Assembly: GCA_030540195.1 (NCBI GenBank)
Contig: JAUNWT010000011.1
Location: forward strand, 1 to 43,958
Direction of reading: 5' to 3'
DNA length: 43,958 nucleotides
Source of the DNA: Bacillota bacterium
GTDB taxonomy: Bacteria; Bacillota_I; Bacilli_A; Erysipelotrichales; Coprobacillaceae
The first letter of the stretch is position 1; each line of letters starts with the position of its first letter. A program made the position numbers and the translations under genes. Shown piece by piece: positions 1-8,420 of this stretch. Under the pieces are notes generated by a model. That model saw only the letters and a program-made list of their open reading frames with translations. It was not told the DNA's origin and searched no databases.

Positions 1-582
1 ACATCAAGCAACGCAAATTAACATTCATGCAACGCCCAATATTACAAGGATTCATCGAGTCCTCTACAAAATCGGAATTTGCACTTCCTCACTCGTCTTC
101 TTTTTTATTGTTTCTACTAATATTCGAGCTTAACGATAAAATTCCAGAGCATAAAAATAATATCCACATTATAATATTTTCTTGATTTATCGCACTATAA
201 ATCAAGCATATTATGCTTAATATAATCTGTACAATTTAACAAATCACTCCTATTTTTTTTGTCTTTTTATCCATCATTGTCTTCTCCATAAATTCCGATT
301 TGTATAACAGTAGTCTAACACATGTTGATAAAATATACTATATACAAACTAATGTCCGTGATTTGCTTTCCATAAAAAGTTCCTTTCAAAAAATAAAATT
401 ATATTTTCTATATTGAGGTGTTGAAAAAACGGTTCATAGACATTATCTAAGGTGTGTACTCATTGCCTTAAATGTACAGCTACATGATGCGCAGACGTAA
501 AAATATTTATAGGCGCAAGAACAAAAATAGATGATTTTGAAATAGCCTGAATATTTCATATATTGTCAGAAAGTAGGTACCT
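1..582. other. Gene-free left edge
   Basis: No convincing coding region is visible. A near-perfect inverted repeat of about 14 bp (around 65-79 and 290-303, core AATTCCGATTT and its complement) flanks some 210 bp of very AT-rich sequence. It could be chance or a remnant of an insertion element. No terminator or promoter could be assigned with confidence. Confidence 0.4.
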
Positions 583-1020
583 ATGAGTACAACAGCAGTT
601 GAAAAAGGATTACAGTTTGAAAAAGCTATAGTAGACATGCTAAAAGCTGGATACGATTTGTGGACAAATCAAGATATCGAAGGTTATCTTGAAGTTGGCA
701 AAAGCGACGCTGAACGTGGAGATTATTTTTTACGTGTAGTTGGCGATTCTATGGTTGGATCACATATTTATGAAGATGATCTTGTTTTTGTTCAACAATG
801 TAACAGTGTTAATTCTGGAGATATAGCCATTGTAATGATTGATGAGGAAGTAACAATAAAAAAAGTGTATTTTAAAAATGATAATTTGATTTTAGTTGCA
901 AGTAATTTTAAATACGAGGACAGATACTTTGATCAAGAAGAAATCGAAAGACAAAATATACAAATAATAGGAAAAGTATTATTCGTAAGACGAGATTTTT
1001 TAATGCCACAAAATAATTAA
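583..1020 (+). CDS. S24/LexA-like peptidase domain protein lacking the DNA-binding half
   Basis: The 145-aa protein matches the self-cleaving C-terminal domain of LexA/CI-type repressors. A VVGDSM motif near residue 54 supplies the serine, and a lysine in TIKKV near residue 93 completes the Ser-Lys dyad. Family members are usually about 200 aa or more with an N-terminal helix-turn-helix; here the linker-like segment begins almost at residue 1 and a TAG stop lies in frame three codons upstream of the ATG. The start has a weak AGTAGG ribosome-binding site. It may be a truncated repressor, a regulator that acts by pairing with an intact repressor, or a UmuD-like S24 protein. The fold assignment is firm and the role is inferred. 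Confidence 0.75.
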   Translation: MSTTAVEKGLQFEKAIVDMLKAGYDLWTNQDIEGYLEVGKSDAERGDYFLRVVGDSMVGSHIYEDDLVFVQQCNSVNSGDIAIVMIDEEVTIKKVYFKNDNLILVASNFKYEDRYFDQEEIERQNIQIIGKVLFVRRDFLMPQNN

Positions 1021-1135
1021 ATAAAATAACAAGAAAAAATCTATAGAAATATATTTTCTATACAATATTTAAGTCAAGACTATAATAATTTTTATTTACT
1101 GTTACAATTAAAATAAATGAGGTGAATTTTTTAAT

Positions 1136-1411
1136 ATGGAAGCAACATTATACTTCAAAGATATCCGTAGTAAAGATCAAAACAACTACCCTTCTAAAAT
1201 TTACAAGGTAGAATATTCGAGAATGCTTATTGAAATTTTAGACACCGAACACATTAATGGAAGACCACGCTATTTCAGTAGTCCACGTTTAAGAGATGAG
1301 TTTATCAATAATATGAAAGATTATATCTTGCGTATTATTTCTGAAGAACTTTCTAAAATTCAATCTTATTGGAAGAAAAATCAACCTGATTTTTACCAAA
1401 TGAAAAAGTGA
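1136..1411 (+). CDS. Hypothetical protein, 91 aa
   Basis: A small soluble protein with a GAGGTG ribosome-binding site about 11 nt before the ATG and a strong terminator overlapping its stop codon, so it is probably a real transcription unit. The sequence is charged and aromatic-rich (ends with a basic helix containing YWKKNQPDFYQ). There is no signal peptide or membrane segment. I do not recognise a family. The gene downstream converges on it and shares the terminator. Confidence 0.6.
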   Translation: MEATLYFKDIRSKDQNNYPSKIYKVEYSRMLIEILDTEHINGRPRYFSSPRLRDEFINNMKDYILRIISEELSKIQSYWKKNQPDFYQMKK

Positions 1412-1435
1412 CTATAAAAATGCAGTCACTTTTTT
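1403..1435 (+). terminator. Bidirectional intrinsic terminator
   Basis: Arms AAAAAGTGACT and AGTCACTTTTTT surround a 10-nt loop and are flanked by A and T runs on the two sides. It can serve both the rightward gene ending at 1411 and the leftward gene ending at 1440. Confidence 0.85.
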
Positions 1436-1439
1436 AATA

Positions 1440-1685
1440 CTATGCAATTATTTTAGAAAATACAATTAAACTATCCAAAAGATTCAAACATTCATAAAGT
1501 TTATCCAATTCTTCGTCACAAAAAACTAGTGCTCCTATTTGATTATATAAAATCTTCGATATATTTTCTGGACAGTCATCACTTTGATGCACCAATTGCA
1601 ATGTAACTGTTGCAGACTCCAGTTGGTTCTTTATCCCCTTTTTTAATACTTCTATTGTATCTGTCATTTCTTCTCTATCTTTCAT
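1440..1685 (-). CDS. Hypothetical helical protein, 81 aa
   Basis: The start at 1685 has a strong AGGAGG site. The product is predicted to be all-helical and acidic, with a leucine-rich second half (DKLYECLNLLDSL). There is no membrane segment. It has the size and character of a small phage or ICE accessory protein, but no family is recognised. It converges with the preceding gene. Confidence 0.55.
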   Translation of the reverse strand: MKDREEMTDTIEVLKKGIKNQLESATVTLQLVHQSDDCPENISKILYNQIGALVFCDEELDKLYECLNLLDSLIVFSKIIA

Positions 1686-1929
1686 AGTCTATTCCTCCTA
1701 CAAGAACAAAATAACATATACTGACAAATATTATAAAAAATGGAACAAATTATTCTTTAATTTTAATATTTTCTCTATTATTTTTTCTATTAGCTGAATA
1801 TATTAATTCATTCAGGATTCTTTTATTGATCAAACATAGTTTGAGTAATTTGTTTAGCTTTATTAAGATATTTGAATGGTACGTAAAACTTATATTTACG
1901 AAAAACTTGGAACCAATAAATAAAATTCA

Positions 1930-2313
1930 TTATTTTTCTTCAAAAGTTGCATATTTAAAAACTTTTTTAAAATATACGCTATTTTTTGAAGAACTATTCA
2001 TCAGTAAAATATATTTTTCTTGAAGTATCAGCATATCAAAAGGTATTGAATCATCATGGAAAGTATAGACAATTTTGTCTATTTTTTTTAAAGATGCTTT
2101 GGCAGACATTTTTTCCCCATCTACTACATAATAATAATATAGTAAGTTATTATATAAGGAGATTTTATCGAATCTTTCATCTTGAAATGTCCCTTCTAAG
2201 CTTATATCATTAACTTTTTTGTCCACTTGATTTTGTTTTATAGAAAAACAAGTAAAATATCCAGAAATAAAACTAGAAACAATTATAACTATACATATTA
2301 ATTTCGATTTCAT
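1930..2313 (-). CDS. Membrane-anchored hypothetical protein, 127 aa
   Basis: The start at 2313 is preceded by a good AGGAGG site. Residues 4-24 form a hydrophobic signal anchor with no lipobox cysteine in the usual place, followed by about 100 polar residues predicted to be outside the cell. It contains a run of tyrosines (YNNLLYYYYVV) and no recognised domain. It is monocistronic and divergent from the secreted-protein gene at 2534, so the two could share a control region. Confidence 0.55.
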   Translation of the reverse strand: MKSKLICIVIIVSSFISGYFTCFSIKQNQVDKKVNDISLEGTFQDERFDKISLYNNLLYYYYVVDGEKMSAKASLKKIDKIVYTFHDDSIPFDMLILQEKYILLMNSSSKNSVYFKKVFKYATFEEK

Positions 2314-2533
2314 ACTAATTTCCTCCTTTTATTATATTATATTACATCAACTGTAATTCAGTCTATTAAAACACACGTTTAACCATTCTATCCAATGCGC
2401 TAATCTTTTCAATGTTATTATTTTAAATAAATATATATTTTCAACCAAATATTCAAATATTTATGATATACTTATTATAAAGATAGCAGGAGGAATTATT
2501 CTTTTATTAAGTATTGGTGAAGGAGGACAATTT

Positions 2534-3124
2534 ATGAAACTTAATAAAATAATTATTTCTTTAATCCTTATGCTTTCTTTCTGCTTTCCATATGGAAATG
2601 TTTCTGCTCTAGAAAATGAATATATTTATACTCCAACAAAAGAAGAATTTGAAAAAGAACAAGAAAAACAAATTGAGTTAATGAAAGCAACTTTTGGTAG
2701 CACTAGGGAATCTTATGCATATGATTACAGAAAAATAGGAAATCCAAAATTATCTTCATTTTCTGCATATAAAGATGCTTATGATCAACCTCCTGGAGGA
2801 TCAATTTTTCCAAACGAACGTAGTGGCTTTTATTGGTCAGATGATGATAGAAGCCCAGGCTCATTTTCTCTAGGAATAGCAATAGGTGGTCAAACCTTGT
2901 CTGTAAGTGCTGCTTATGCACCTGGTGCAACGAAAAATAGTGGTGGTGCTATTATTAGCATTAATTCTAATCAAGTAGGAAAAGCCGTAAAACTTAAAGT
3001 TGCAAGAAACTATTTAGTGCAAAGATATGATGTTTACAGAAAACCACAATATAGTGGAACTTGGACTTATCTTCGTTCATATGGAGTAGCAACAAAATAT
3101 CAAGCAAAATATAAAATATCTTAG
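2534..3124 (+). CDS. Secreted hypothetical protein, 196 aa
   Basis: A GGAGG site stands before the ATG. Residues 1-25 are a classical signal peptide (basic start, hydrophobic core, likely cleavage near VSALE). The mature protein begins with a charged helix (KEEFEKEQEKQIELMKATFG) and continues into a Gly/Ser/Tyr-rich beta-type region with repeated tyrosines. There are no cysteines after the signal region and no cell-wall anchor, so it is probably released. It has its own terminator. A bacteriocin-like or host-interaction role is possible, but no family motif supports it. Confidence 0.65.
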   Translation: MKLNKIIISLILMLSFCFPYGNVSALENEYIYTPTKEEFEKEQEKQIELMKATFGSTRESYAYDYRKIGNPKLSSFSAYKDAYDQPPGGSIFPNERSGFYWSDDDRSPGSFSLGIAIGGQTLSVSAAYAPGATKNSGGAIISINSNQVGKAVKLKVARNYLVQRYDVYRKPQYSGTWTYLRSYGVATKYQAKYKIS

Positions 3125-3229
3125 CTTTAAACTTATAATATTTCCTACTACTATCAATCAAAAATGGATTATTTCTTTAATCTAATAATTATAGAATAAT
3201 TTGAAATAGTCCTTAATAATATTTTTAAA

Positions 3230-3267
3230 AAGAGAACGATTAGATATATAAATTGTTCTCTTTTTAT
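3230..3267 (+). terminator. Intrinsic terminator of the secreted-protein gene
   Basis: Arms AGAGAAC and GTTCTCT, extended by weaker pairing, are followed by TTTTTAT on the plus strand, about 110 bp after the stop codon. Confidence 0.8.
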
Positions 3268-3524
3268 CAAACAAATCATAAAACATACCATTAAAAATAA
3301 GCATATTACTAAAAAAAATAACATTCATTTATGCATGTTATATATAAAGGATTGTTTGGAGCTATTGACATATTTTTTACATAATATATTTACTCTTTTT
3401 ATTATGAGTATTTTTCTCATAGATGAAGTCTATCACATTTAATACATCTATGAAAACTCCATATTTAGTATTCTATAGATAATATCAAACCTTAGTAATA
3501 TAAATTAATAAATGAAGGAAAACT
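3268..3524. other. Non-coding gap with inverted repeat
   Basis: No gene is visible. A perfect 9-bp inverted repeat, TCATAGATG at 3417-3425 and CATCTATGA at 3445-3453, encloses 19 bp. It lies downstream of the last leftward gene of the coupling-protein operon, so it may be a weak end-of-operon hairpin or a binding site. Confidence 0.45.
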
Positions 3525-4655
3525 TTATTTAAATAATACCTTATATCCAACAATTACACCATTTTCCTGATACGGTTCTACATAACCGCTTAAATCAATA
3601 TTGCTACTACTCAAAACTTGATTCATGTAGTTGTTTGCTGCTTGACTGCAAGAAGATAAATCATAATTGTAATCTCTTATATAAAATATCTTTGGTTCAA
3701 CATTTATTGTTTTAGGTGTTTCTTTAGTGACTAATTTATTCTTCTGTTCTTGATTCTTTTTAACTGGTGAATCTTCTTTATTTCTAACAGCAGTATTATC
3801 TTCGTTTTGAGATACTGTTCTGATGTGAACTATTAAAATAGATACGGCAACATTGCCGTGTTGATCTTTTAATTGATATTCGACTTCATAATCACCATCT
3901 TTATTTGTATCAACATTATTTTTTAGTACAACATTATCAGCTGATAACTGATCATAATTATCCTCTGCTTTTCTAATATAATCTTTTGGATTAAACTGTT
4001 CCCCATTATTAAGAGTAATTTCACTTTGTGTCAATTCAATTGTTGGTTTCGTTGTATCAACAACACTAACTATTAATGTTCTTTCTTTTGTTTTAACACC
4101 GTTCGTTACTGAATAAACAAATTTATAATCCTTTATCTTATCTAGCTTTTGATTCAAAGGAATTGTCAGTTGATGTGATTTGTCGTAATACTTTACATAA
4201 TCCATAAAATGAATATCTTCACCATATTCAACAGTTATTCTATCTGTTGTTAATTCTAGAGGAATAGGCTCAATATACTTATCAATTAACTCTTTGTTCA
4301 TTAAATAAACAACACTTGCAATAAAAGAAAATACCATTGTAAAAATGATTAAAGAAATTCTCTTAGTACGTTTCTTTTTTACCTCTTCTTTTGCATCTTC
4401 AAAAACACTTTGCTGATCCATAAGACTATATCTGATTTTTTCCATGGACTCAGCACTAATTTCAGGGTCACATAATGCATTTGGGTTTAATCCATATTCC
4501 ATGGCCAAAGAAATTTCTCGCATCTGCTCCCAGTTAAAATTAGAATCTTTCATTTTAGAAATATCAAGTCCTTTTTCATCAGCCAAACGGAGCTGTGTCT
4601 TCTGTCTTGAATCATAGGCATATGTTTCAAATAATTTATCTAATGTTTTTGACAT
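3525..4655 (-). CDS. Single-pass membrane protein with tandem Ig-like (DUF5011-type) domains
   Basis: The 376-aa protein has a cytoplasmic helical N-terminus of about 95 residues, one membrane segment near residues 103-120, and an outside region with two bacterial Ig-like domains. The second (about 200-280) shows the usual pattern: TKPTIELTQSEITLNNGEQF at its start and a GDYEVEYQLKDQHGNVAV end. A Lys/Asn/Gln linker and a C-terminal domain of about 50 residues follow. The ATG directly abuts the stop of the pentapeptide-repeat gene, so translation is probably coupled. One copy of the 16-bp palindrome lies in the Ig domain and encodes its HGNVAV. The context suggests an envelope accessory of the conjugation machine; the function is unknown. 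Confidence 0.7.
   Translation of the reverse strand: MSKTLDKLFETYAYDSRQKTQLRLADEKGLDISKMKDSNFNWEQMREISLAMEYGLNPNALCDPEISAESMEKIRYSLMDQQSVFEDAKEEVKKKRTKRISLIIFTMVFSFIASVVYLMNKELIDKYIEPIPLELTTDRITVEYGEDIHFMDYVKYYDKSHQLTIPLNQKLDKIKDYKFVYSVTNGVKTKERTLIVSVVDTTKPTIELTQSEITLNNGEQFNPKDYIRKAEDNYDQLSADNVVLKNNVDTNKDGDYEVEYQLKDQHGNVAVSILIVHIRTVSQNEDNTAVRNKEDSPVKKNQEQKNKLVTKETPKTINVEPKIFYIRDYNYDLSSCSQAANNYMNQVLSSSNIDLSGYVEPYQENGVIVGYKVLFK
3844..3859. repeat. 16-bp palindrome, copy 1 (in CDS)
   Basis: ACGGCAACATTGCCGT, a perfect palindrome inside the Ig-like membrane protein, where the minus strand reads HGNVAV at about residues 266-271. Confidence 0.9.
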
Positions 4656-5834
4656 CTAAACCATCTTTTCTTCAACTACACGATTGCTTGTTTTTGCTAT
4701 CAATTTCAAATATTCCGTATCATCCAAATGTAAAATATAATCAAGAACATCTTCCTCATCCACTTTTGTTTTTGCTATTAGTTCCTGCTGTAATACCTTA
4801 TCTTCTGATTTTAATATCTCATAAAGTTCATTTAATTTTTTCAATATTTCAGAATTATCGTTTGATTTTTTAACAAGTTCAATATTGCTTAGCTTTATCA
4901 AATTATTATCAAAATATTCAGCAGCGTTTGTATGATCAAACAAACAGGCAACAAATGTAGAATCTCTAATAAAAGATAGATTGCTAAACTTTGATCCAGC
5001 AAAGGATACATGTATAAAATTTCCTTTAAGAGAAACTTTTTCAAAGATACAGTCATCAAACGATGTTTTATCAACATCATCAAAATGAAGAGCATCGTTT
5101 AAAAAAGTACACTCTTTAAAGTCTGTTGTAGCATTCAATTTTACATTATCACTTACAGAACAATCTACAAAATGGCATTTATAAAAAAGCTTATTATTTA
5201 AAAAATCTTGTGACAATTCCTGACTGCTATAGATTTCATTTTTTATAATTTGTCTTTCATTTTCTTCTTTCATTTCCTGATCATCTACCTTTTTTTCTTC
5301 CAACACGGCAACATTGCCATGTTGAACTTCAAGCATTTCTTCTTGAATTAAAATATCTTCAAATCTGTTTTGTTTTTCTACCAGCTCATTTAAATTAACT
5401 TTGCTACCAATTACTGAGACATCCTGCATATTATTTTCCATAAAATCAACTGTCTCAATTCCTTTACAGTTAATAAAATAACTGTTTGCCAGTATTGAAT
5501 TTACAATTACTGAATTATTAAACCTGCAGTTATAAAAGACAGCATTTTTAAAATTACATTTGGAAATTTTAACATTGTCAAATATACAGTTATGAAAGAC
5601 TATTCTTTCTTTAATATCTAAACTTGACAGACTTGTTGCTTCAATCTTACAGTTTCTTAAAAACAGTTCTTTCTTTTTTCCAAGCATTGTATATTTAATT
5701 AATTTATTTTCAAAACATGTATTCTGATAAATATATTTTTCATCAATTTTTTCCAGATGATTTTCATCTACTAAAAAAGGGACTGAAAAATCAATCCCCT
5801 TTGAAATAAGATAAGTTTTTATTTTACTGTTCAT
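4656..5834 (-). CDS. Pentapeptide-repeat-like protein, 392 aa
   Basis: Two blocks (about residues 45-140 and 210-300) show the five-residue periodicity of right-handed beta-helix proteins, with hydrophobic, Cys and Phe residues in the core position (for example FHNCIFDNVKISKCNFKNAV). They are separated by a charged linker that carries a palindrome copy encoding HGNVAV near residues 172-178. The C-terminal 90 residues are helical. The ATG overlaps the end of the VirD4 gene by 11 nt and has a GAGGG site, so the two are made together. No signal peptide is seen. Pentapeptide proteins can mimic DNA or act as scaffolds; a link to the coupling protein is inferred from the operon only. Confidence 0.7.
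   Translation of the reverse strand: MNSKIKTYLISKGIDFSVPFLVDENHLEKIDEKYIYQNTCFENKLIKYTMLGKKKELFLRNCKIEATSLSSLDIKERIVFHNCIFDNVKISKCNFKNAVFYNCRFNNSVIVNSILANSYFINCKGIETVDFMENNMQDVSVIGSKVNLNELVEKQNRFEDILIQEEMLEVQHGNVAVLEEKKVDDQEMKEENERQIIKNEIYSSQELSQDFLNNKLFYKCHFVDCSVSDNVKLNATTDFKECTFLNDALHFDDVDKTSFDDCIFEKVSLKGNFIHVSFAGSKFSNLSFIRDSTFVACLFDHTNAAEYFDNNLIKLSNIELVKKSNDNSEILKKLNELYEILKSEDKVLQQELIAKTKVDEEDVLDYILHLDDTEYLKLIAKTSNRVVEEKMV
5305..5320. repeat. 16-bp palindrome, copy 2 (in CDS)
   Basis: ACGGCAACATTGCCAT within a longer near-perfect palindrome (CAACA and TGTTG flanks). It lies in the linker of the pentapeptide-repeat protein and reads QHGNVAV. Confidence 0.9.
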
Positions 5835-7785
5835 TCATATTTTCCCTCATTTCTATTTCTTTTTTAATATCAAAATATTTTGGTTCTTTTTTAGGAATGT
5901 CCCTTACGTTGTATTTTTTTAAATTCTTATAATAGTTATATTTATTAAAAGGCAATACGTTAGTAATTAAGGATTTTCCTCTATCTCCCATAATCAGTAC
6001 TTCTCCAAGCTTAAAGTTTTTCAGACGATCAACTGTAACAACTCTTTCTTCTTTAGCTTTAGATGTCTTCTTAGTTCCCAATGTTTTTGAAATTTCCTCT
6101 AAAGTCTGATAATCTTTTGAAAGCAAATAAACAAGATTGGTTGCATTAGATCGTATTGTCTGTGCTTCATTTTTTCCATAGGCAGATTCAAGTTGATCAA
6201 ATCCCTGAACAACCATGTTCATCCTTACACCTCTTGAACGTCCAGCAGTAAGAATATTTGTAATTTCCTGAAACTTAGGAAACTGTCCCATTTCATCGAA
6301 CAATATGTTAAAAGGATGTTTCAATCTCAAATTTGAGTTCTTTCTGGTTTCTTTAACAAGACATTGCCAAAGCTGTTTAATAAACAAAGTAACCAAAGGA
6401 TAATACGTCTGCTTTTCATCATGTACTTTCAAAAAAATCATTGTTTTATAGGAATCAATATTTTCCAAATCAATTGTGTTATTAGAAAGAATTTTTTTAA
6501 TTGCATCATTTGTTACGATGGATGTAAGATGTTTCGTTAAAACATTACGTGATGATTTTCTTGTCTGTTCAGCGCTGTCTACGTACGAAGACAATCGCTC
6601 TTTTGAAATATCAAAATTTGTTTTATAGTTTTTTAAATAATACTGAAGAAAAGTAATTTCTGATCGCGTTGTTTTTCTTTTAACTTCATCACCATCCAAC
6701 ATTAACTTATTGATCGCTGGTATATTAACAACGTTTATATTGCCTGTTTCACATAGCAAATGAACATAACCTTCCAGAATTCTCCCTGCTTCCTGATTCC
6801 AAAACTCCTGATCCTGTCCCTGTTTCTTTCCTTCTGTTATTGCCTGTACTACATCACGAAGATACTCCTGCGCTTGTGAAAAATCAGCATCAGTCAAAAA
6901 TGAGTTGTTTTCTTCATTATAAATATAATCATCTGCTTCATTTCTACCTATAAACTCTTTACCATCAAACACGGCAACATTGCCATGTAATATTTCAAAC
7001 TCTTCTTTTCCCTTTTCAAGCTTATTTTTCAAATAATTTTCCTGCTCATTTTTAGTCTTAAGTTGTTTCATATATTCGTGAGATCCCAAGTACAAAGGAT
7101 TCCAGCAGTCACTGTTTTGTGGTTCGATAAAATCAAGAAAATAAACTCTGTATCCTTTACTTTTAAAAAGTTCTGCTGTTGCCTGACTTAATTCACCCTT
7201 GATATCAACACATAATCCTGATTCTCCTGTCATAGCAAGTAGACATAACATTGGAAGTATAAAGCTGAAAGATTTACCTGAACCAGTTGTACCAATAATC
7301 AGAGTATGATGATCCGCATTATCAACATACACGTAATTTTTCCCTGTAACAAAAAAAATACCAAATCCTAAATTTTGTTTAGAAAGTGGTATTTTTAAAA
7401 ACTCAAGTTTATGTTCTTTTGTCCATATATTGATCTGAGTTCTTATATCATTGGTCAAAAACAGTTGTCTGTTTTCAACTATTTCTGCATTTTGATTGAA
7501 AATGATTTTATTAAAGTTTTCTTTAAAGTAATTAACATTTACAAGTTTAGAATAATTTCGGTTATCTTTTCCTAGGGTTTCAAGATTGTTTAAAATTAAC
7601 ATTATTGCAGGTATCGTCCCAAAAGAAATGCAGCCTAATAATAAATAGAAGTTATCAAAAGCATATAAAGGATTAAATGTTATACCCGTATTTGAAAGAT
7701 TATAGGTAATCTGCATTGCTGCAAATACTGAAAAAACGAAACCTGTTACAAAGACATATTTTATTCTGTTATCTATTTTAATCAC
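5824..7785 (-). CDS. VirD4/TraG-type coupling protein
   Basis: A 653-aa type IV coupling ATPase that delivers the relaxase-DNA complex to the secretion channel. Two N-terminal membrane segments (about 10-30 and 45-66) are followed by a Walker A motif GTTGSGKS near residue 165-172 and a Walker B segment ILFDEMGQF near 495. The later motif GRSRGVRMNMVVQGFDQL is typical of this family. A Lys/Glu-rich stretch near 235-300 contains a palindrome copy encoding LHGNVAVFDG; it looks like a tolerated surface insertion. The reading frame opens with a GTG that is itself part of the GAGGTG ribosome-binding site, so the true start may be a rare ATT or ATA a few codons later. Confidence 0.92.
   Translation of the reverse strand: MIKIDNRIKYVFVTGFVFSVFAAMQITYNLSNTGITFNPLYAFDNFYLLLGCISFGTIPAIMLILNNLETLGKDNRNYSKLVNVNYFKENFNKIIFNQNAEIVENRQLFLTNDIRTQINIWTKEHKLEFLKIPLSKQNLGFGIFFVTGKNYVYVDNADHHTLIIGTTGSGKSFSFILPMLCLLAMTGESGLCVDIKGELSQATAELFKSKGYRVYFLDFIEPQNSDCWNPLYLGSHEYMKQLKTKNEQENYLKNKLEKGKEEFEILHGNVAVFDGKEFIGRNEADDYIYNEENNSFLTDADFSQAQEYLRDVVQAITEGKKQGQDQEFWNQEAGRILEGYVHLLCETGNINVVNIPAINKLMLDGDEVKRKTTRSEITFLQYYLKNYKTNFDISKERLSSYVDSAEQTRKSSRNVLTKHLTSIVTNDAIKKILSNNTIDLENIDSYKTMIFLKVHDEKQTYYPLVTLFIKQLWQCLVKETRKNSNLRLKHPFNILFDEMGQFPKFQEITNILTAGRSRGVRMNMVVQGFDQLESAYGKNEAQTIRSNATNLVYLLSKDYQTLEEISKTLGTKKTSKAKEERVVTVDRLKNFKLGEVLIMGDRGKSLITNVLPFNKYNYYKNLKKYNVRDIPKKEPKYFDIKKEIEMRENMNEQ
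6971..6986. repeat. 16-bp palindrome, copy 3 (in CDS)
   Basis: ACGGCAACATTGCCAT inside the coupling-protein gene, reading HGNVAV near residues 267-273, between the two Walker motifs. Confidence 0.9.
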
Positions 7786-7797
7786 CTCTTTATATAT

Positions 7798-7832
7798 AGC
7801 AAAACTGACGTAAAAATGACTACGCCAGTTTA
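7798..7832 (-). terminator. Hairpin before the VirD4 gene
   Basis: Arms AACTGACGTA and TACGCCAGTT (one G-U pair on the minus transcript) with a short U-rich 3' side. It overlaps the stop of the zinc-ribbon gene and lies about 15 bp before the VirD4 start, so it may act as a terminator or attenuator. Confidence 0.55.
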
Positions 7833-8420
7833 TTTTAATGTTTTATTGATATCAGGGACTGTTAACAGAAAATCTAATACGAGATTATCTATTGTACCAC
7901 CTGAAATGTCTCCACTGTGTTTTTTTGTCTGATTACTAGTATAAGTTATTATCAGTTCATAACTGCATCCATCCTCTACTGGGTTTTCTATTGCATAGCT
8001 CCATGGTTTGAACTGAAACAGTAAATCCTCATAAAACTCTTTGACTTTTATCACGTCTATGCAAGATTCAAATTTATTAATTGTCTTTTTGCTGTTTACA
8101 GGATAGGAACAATACTTAATTTTGCCATTTGAATATATATCATAAACCCACTGGTTTTCTTCTTTAGAATCTGCACAACAGAAATTTTTCCAAAATTTAA
8201 AACGTACTTTTTTGATTTCATCACATTTAAGATTATCAACATGCCAATCATAATGACAATCCTTACAAAATCTGTTTGATTGCATATATCCAAATACTTG
8301 TTCGCATCCACCCAATTTAACTTTTCCCTGCTCGCTTAATTCAAATAACTCTGATGATGAATAACCATACACAATAGGAATAATATTTTTAGACTTACAT
8401 TTAGGGCAGATTATCTTCAT
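7830..8420 (-). CDS. Zinc-ribbon hypothetical protein, 196 aa
   Basis: The N-terminus carries CPKC at residues 5-8 and CKDC around residue 52-55, followed by HYDWH, a plausible zinc ribbon. The remaining 140 residues are mixed alpha/beta with a Trp-Ser-Tyr segment (FKPWSYAIENP) and no known catalytic motif. Its ATG overlaps the stop of the upstream HNH gene by 4 nt, with AAGGAG placed for reinitiation, so the two proteins are probably produced in step. The function is unknown; a DNA-binding or partner role with the nuclease is inferred from the coupling. Confidence 0.6.
   Translation of the reverse strand: MKIICPKCKSKNIIPIVYGYSSSELFELSEQGKVKLGGCEQVFGYMQSNRFCKDCHYDWHVDNLKCDEIKKVRFKFWKNFCCADSKEENQWVYDIYSNGKIKYCSYPVNSKKTINKFESCIDVIKVKEFYEDLLFQFKPWSYAIENPVEDGCSYELIITYTSNQTKKHSGDISGGTIDNLVLDFLLTVPDINKTLK

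Noticed and set aside
1826-2213. Plus-strand open frames overlapping the anchored hypothetical protein
   Set aside because: They lack ribosome-binding sites and lie opposite a minus-strand gene with a good site and a membrane anchor.
2534-3124. Secreted protein as a lactococcin-972-type bacteriocin
   Set aside because: It is too long and lacks the family's conserved Gly-Trp-rich pattern; no transporter or immunity gene lies beside it.
3366-3395. TTGACA with an AT-rich -10-like region on the plus strand
   Set aside because: No plus-strand gene follows; the next gene reads the other way, and such matches are expected by chance at this base composition.
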